From positions 434,001 to 498,000 of the forward strand of contig NZ_JAHQRJ010000002.1 of assembly GCF_019052805.1 (NCBI RefSeq): a stretch of 64,000 nucleotides of DNA. The letters are read 5' to 3'. Positions 62,276-64,000 of this stretch are shown one piece after another. The number at the start of each line of letters is the position of its first letter. The first letter of the stretch is position 1. The notes below the pieces were generated by a model. It had not been told where the DNA came from. It saw only the letters and a program-made list of their open reading frames with translations, and ran no database searches. The translations under genes were made by a program, and so were the position numbers. Source of the stretch: Noviherbaspirillum sp. L7-7A. Lineage in GTDB: Bacteria; Pseudomonadota; Gammaproteobacteria; Burkholderiales; Burkholderiaceae_D.

Positions 62276-63703
62276 ATGAACGATCATGACCAGCAAGCAC
62301 CCGCCGATGCTGCCAGCACGCTGGCCGCGTTGTGGCAGCTGTCCGGCCAGGAGGAGAGCGCCCTGTCTCAGGTGCGGCTGTCCGGAAAGGAGCCGGCGCT
62401 GCCATCCTCGTTTGCCGTCGGCACCGCGGCCCAGGTCAGCATTGCAGTTTCCGCGCTGGCGGCAGCCGAGCTGCACCGGCAGCGCGCCGGACTGGCGCAG
62501 CAGGTCGATGTGGACATGCGCCATGCGGCTATTGAATTCCGCGCTGAGCAGTATCTCCGTGTCGATGGCGCACCGGCGCCGGAATTCCGCGACAAGCTAA
62601 CCCGCACCTTCCAGTGCGGCGACGGCCGCTGGGTGCGCATCCATGCCAATTTCCCGCATCACCGTGACGGCGTGCTGCGCATCCTCAGTTGCGGCCACGA
62701 CACCGATGCGGTCAGCCGCGCGCTGCAGTCCTGGAACGCCTTCGATTTCGAGGACGCGGCCGCCGCGGCCGGCATGGTGGTGACGGCCATGCGTAGCTTT
62801 GACGAATGGGATGCCCATCCGCAAGGGCAGGAAGTGGCTGATCTGCCGCTGCTGTCGATCGAATGCATCGGCGATGCGCCGCCGCAGCCGCTGCCGACTG
62901 CGGCGCGGCCGCTGTCGGGCGTGCGGGTGCTGGATTTGACCAGGGTGATCGCCGGCCCCGTCTGCGGCCGCACCCTGGCCGGACACGGTGCCGATGTGCT
63001 GCTGGTCACCGCGTCGCACCTGCCGTCGATCGAGCCGCTGGTGATGGAAACCGGCCTGGGCAAGCGCGCCTGCGCGCTGGACCTGCGTGGCGTGCCCGGC
63101 CAGCAGGCATTCGATGCGCTTCTGCGCCAAGCCGACGTGCTGGTGCAGGGTTACCGGCCGGGCGGCCTGGAAGCGCTGGGCCTGGATGCGGCAGCCGCAG
63201 CGCAGAAGCGGCCGGGCCTGGTTTACGTCAGCCTCTGCGCCTACGGCCAAGCCGGGCCATGGGCGGCGCGGCGCGGCTTCGATTCGCTGGTGCAGACTGC
63301 CAGCGGTTTCAACCATGCCGAGGCGCAGGCCGGCGGTGGCAGCGCGCCCGCACCGCTGCCTGCGCAGGCGCTGGACCGCGCCACCGGCTACCTGATGGCC
63401 TATGCGGTGATGGCCGCGCTAATGCGGCGCAGCCGGGAAGGCGGAAGCTGGCATGTGCGGCTGTCGCTGGCGCAGACCGGCCACTGGCTGCGCCAGCTGG
63501 GACGCGTCGAGGGCGGCCTGCAGACGGCCATGCCCAGTTTCGGCGATATTGCCGGCCTCACCGAGCAGCATGCGTCCGGCTTCGGCATGCTCACCACCAT
63601 CGCCCATGCGGCCAGGATGTCGGACACGCCGGTACGCTGGGACCTGCCGGCCATGCCGCTGGGCAGCCATGCGCCAACCTGGCTGGCGCGCGCGCCCGGC
63701 TGA
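62276..63703 (+). CDS. CaiB/BaiF (family III) CoA-transferase with N-terminal half-domain
   Basis: A 475-residue protein. The C-terminal half (~215-470) is a CoA-transferase: LSGVRVLDLTRVIAGPVCGRT, the segment with VLVQGYRPGGLEALGLD, VYVSLCAYGQAGPW, and the catalytic-region Asp in RRGFDSLVQTASGF. The N-terminal ~200 residues contain AVGTAAQVSIAVSALAAAELHRQ, a pattern normally seen in the C-terminal half of such enzymes, so the protein looks like a circularly arranged or duplicated architecture. GAGGAG precedes ATG 62276. Divergent from tctDE. Confidence 0.88.
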   Translation: MNDHDQQAPADAASTLAALWQLSGQEESALSQVRLSGKEPALPSSFAVGTAAQVSIAVSALAAAELHRQRAGLAQQVDVDMRHAAIEFRAEQYLRVDGAPAPEFRDKLTRTFQCGDGRWVRIHANFPHHRDGVLRILSCGHDTDAVSRALQSWNAFDFEDAAAAAGMVVTAMRSFDEWDAHPQGQEVADLPLLSIECIGDAPPQPLPTAARPLSGVRVLDLTRVIAGPVCGRTLAGHGADVLLVTASHLPSIEPLVMETGLGKRACALDLRGVPGQQAFDALLRQADVLVQGYRPGGLEALGLDAAAAAQKRPGLVYVSLCAYGQAGPWAARRGFDSLVQTASGFNHAEAQAGGGSAPAPLPAQALDRATGYLMAYAVMAALMRRSREGGSWHVRLSLAQTGHWLRQLGRVEGGLQTAMPSFGDIAGLTEQHASGFGMLTTIAHAARMSDTPVRWDLPAMPLGSHAPTWLARAPG

Positions 63704-63715
63704 GAGGAAGCTGAC

Positions 63716-63949
63716 CTACAGCGCGTTGTGGACCCGCTCGCTGTTGCTGCTGCTGCGACTGCCCTTCAGGTGCATTTCGACATCGCTTGCCAGATCGCCC
63801 ACGGCCGTCACCGCATCCTTGAGCTCTTCCGGTGTGGCATCGAGCTTCTTCGACCATTCCCGCAGCGCGGATTCATCCTGGATATTGATGCGCAACTGGT
63901 CCTGGTCCTTGTCCGCGTCTTCTGAACTGCGCTCGTTGTAGTCCGACAT
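63716..63949 (-). CDS. DUF3606-domain small protein
   Basis: A 77-residue soluble protein with RINIQDESALREWSKKLDA, then ATPEELKDAVTAVGDLASDVEMHL, the DUF3606 pattern. AAGGAG lies seven bases before ATG 63949. Members are common small stress- or phage-associated proteins of unknown function. Convergent with the CoA-transferase gene. Confidence 0.85.
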   Translation of the reverse strand: MSDYNERSSEDADKDQDQLRINIQDESALREWSKKLDATPEELKDAVTAVGDLASDVEMHLKGSRSSSNSERVHNAL

Positions 63950-64000
63950 CGTGTGCTCCTTGTAGTGAATATCCTTCTTGGGACACGATCCTCACATGCC

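Noticed and set aside
1-64000. CRISPR arrays, tRNA and rRNA genes, complete insertion sequences.
   Set aside because: No regularly spaced repeats, no cloverleaf-like sequence, no rRNA-like block and no transposase gene were seen on either strand by reading; short or unusual RNA genes could still have been missed.

Overview
The window looks like a chromosome segment of a Burkholderiales betaproteobacterium, most likely Oxalobacteraceae-like. This is inferred from gene content: several Bug/TctC-type solute receptors, an AaeXAB-type efflux operon, a XoxF5-like methanol dehydrogenase with its quinoprotein relay set, and a TctCBA/TctDE locus. No rRNA, tRNA or CRISPR array was seen.

Positions 1 to about 22,900 are an accessory island. 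It is visibly richer in A+T than the right half, holds many orphan genes of unknown function, and ends with a tyrosine-recombinase gene at 21,555-22,604. It carries a DNA replication/repair set: DNA polymerase II (polB), a FEN-type 5'-3' exonuclease, a YedK/HMCES abasic-site protein, an HU-like protein and an SSB-like/DUF736-like protein. It also has DUF1173, a GHKL-type ATPase cut by the left edge, a sigma-factor-like regulator, a response regulator and a diguanylate cyclase/phosphodiesterase. No conjugation genes are visible, so the element type (ICE, integrated plasmid or other island) is open. The island is partly decayed: a hybrid histidine kinase is broken by a frameshift and an amber codon, DUF1173 is split by an in-frame amber codon, one long ORF reads through an intrinsic terminator, and a degraded second copy of part of polB lies beside the integrase.

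Positions 22,900 to 28,500 are a transition zone: a GntR/FCD regulator with a likely operator, a very large 7TMR-PAS-GGDEF-EAL protein, a FeeM-like N-acyl amino acid synthase and a 700-base stretch with no convincing gene.

Positions 28,500 to 64,000 are G+C-rich core-like DNA. In order: an RlmN/Cfr-family radical SAM protein; a catabolic operon (TctC-type receptor, 2-hydroxyacid dehydrogenase, amidase) with a divergent LysR regulator; a MarR-controlled five-gene efflux operon followed by an MHS-family permease and an AhpD-like protein; an HDOD-GAF protein; and the methylotrophy region at 44,086-56,456. That region holds a sorbosone-dehydrogenase-like quinoprotein with a diheme cytochrome c, a frameshifted zinc alcohol dehydrogenase, an ATP-grasp ligase, xoxF-xoxG-xoxJ plus one unknown exported protein, a SoxYZ-like carrier and two metallo-beta-lactamase-fold relay proteins. 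One of the two has lost nearly all its metal ligands. The window ends with tctCBA, tctDE, a CaiB/BaiF CoA-transferase and a DUF3606 protein.

The methylotrophy genes fit together: XoxF would oxidise methanol in the periplasm with PQQ and a lanthanide, XoxG would take the electrons, XoxJ probably helps maturation, and the SoxYZ-like carrier with the MBL proteins forms the conserved but poorly understood quinoprotein relay system. Around tctCBA and tctDE, paired CTGTCA direct repeats with 11-base spacing lie upstream of both transcription units and suggest shared control by an OmpR/PhoB-family regulator.
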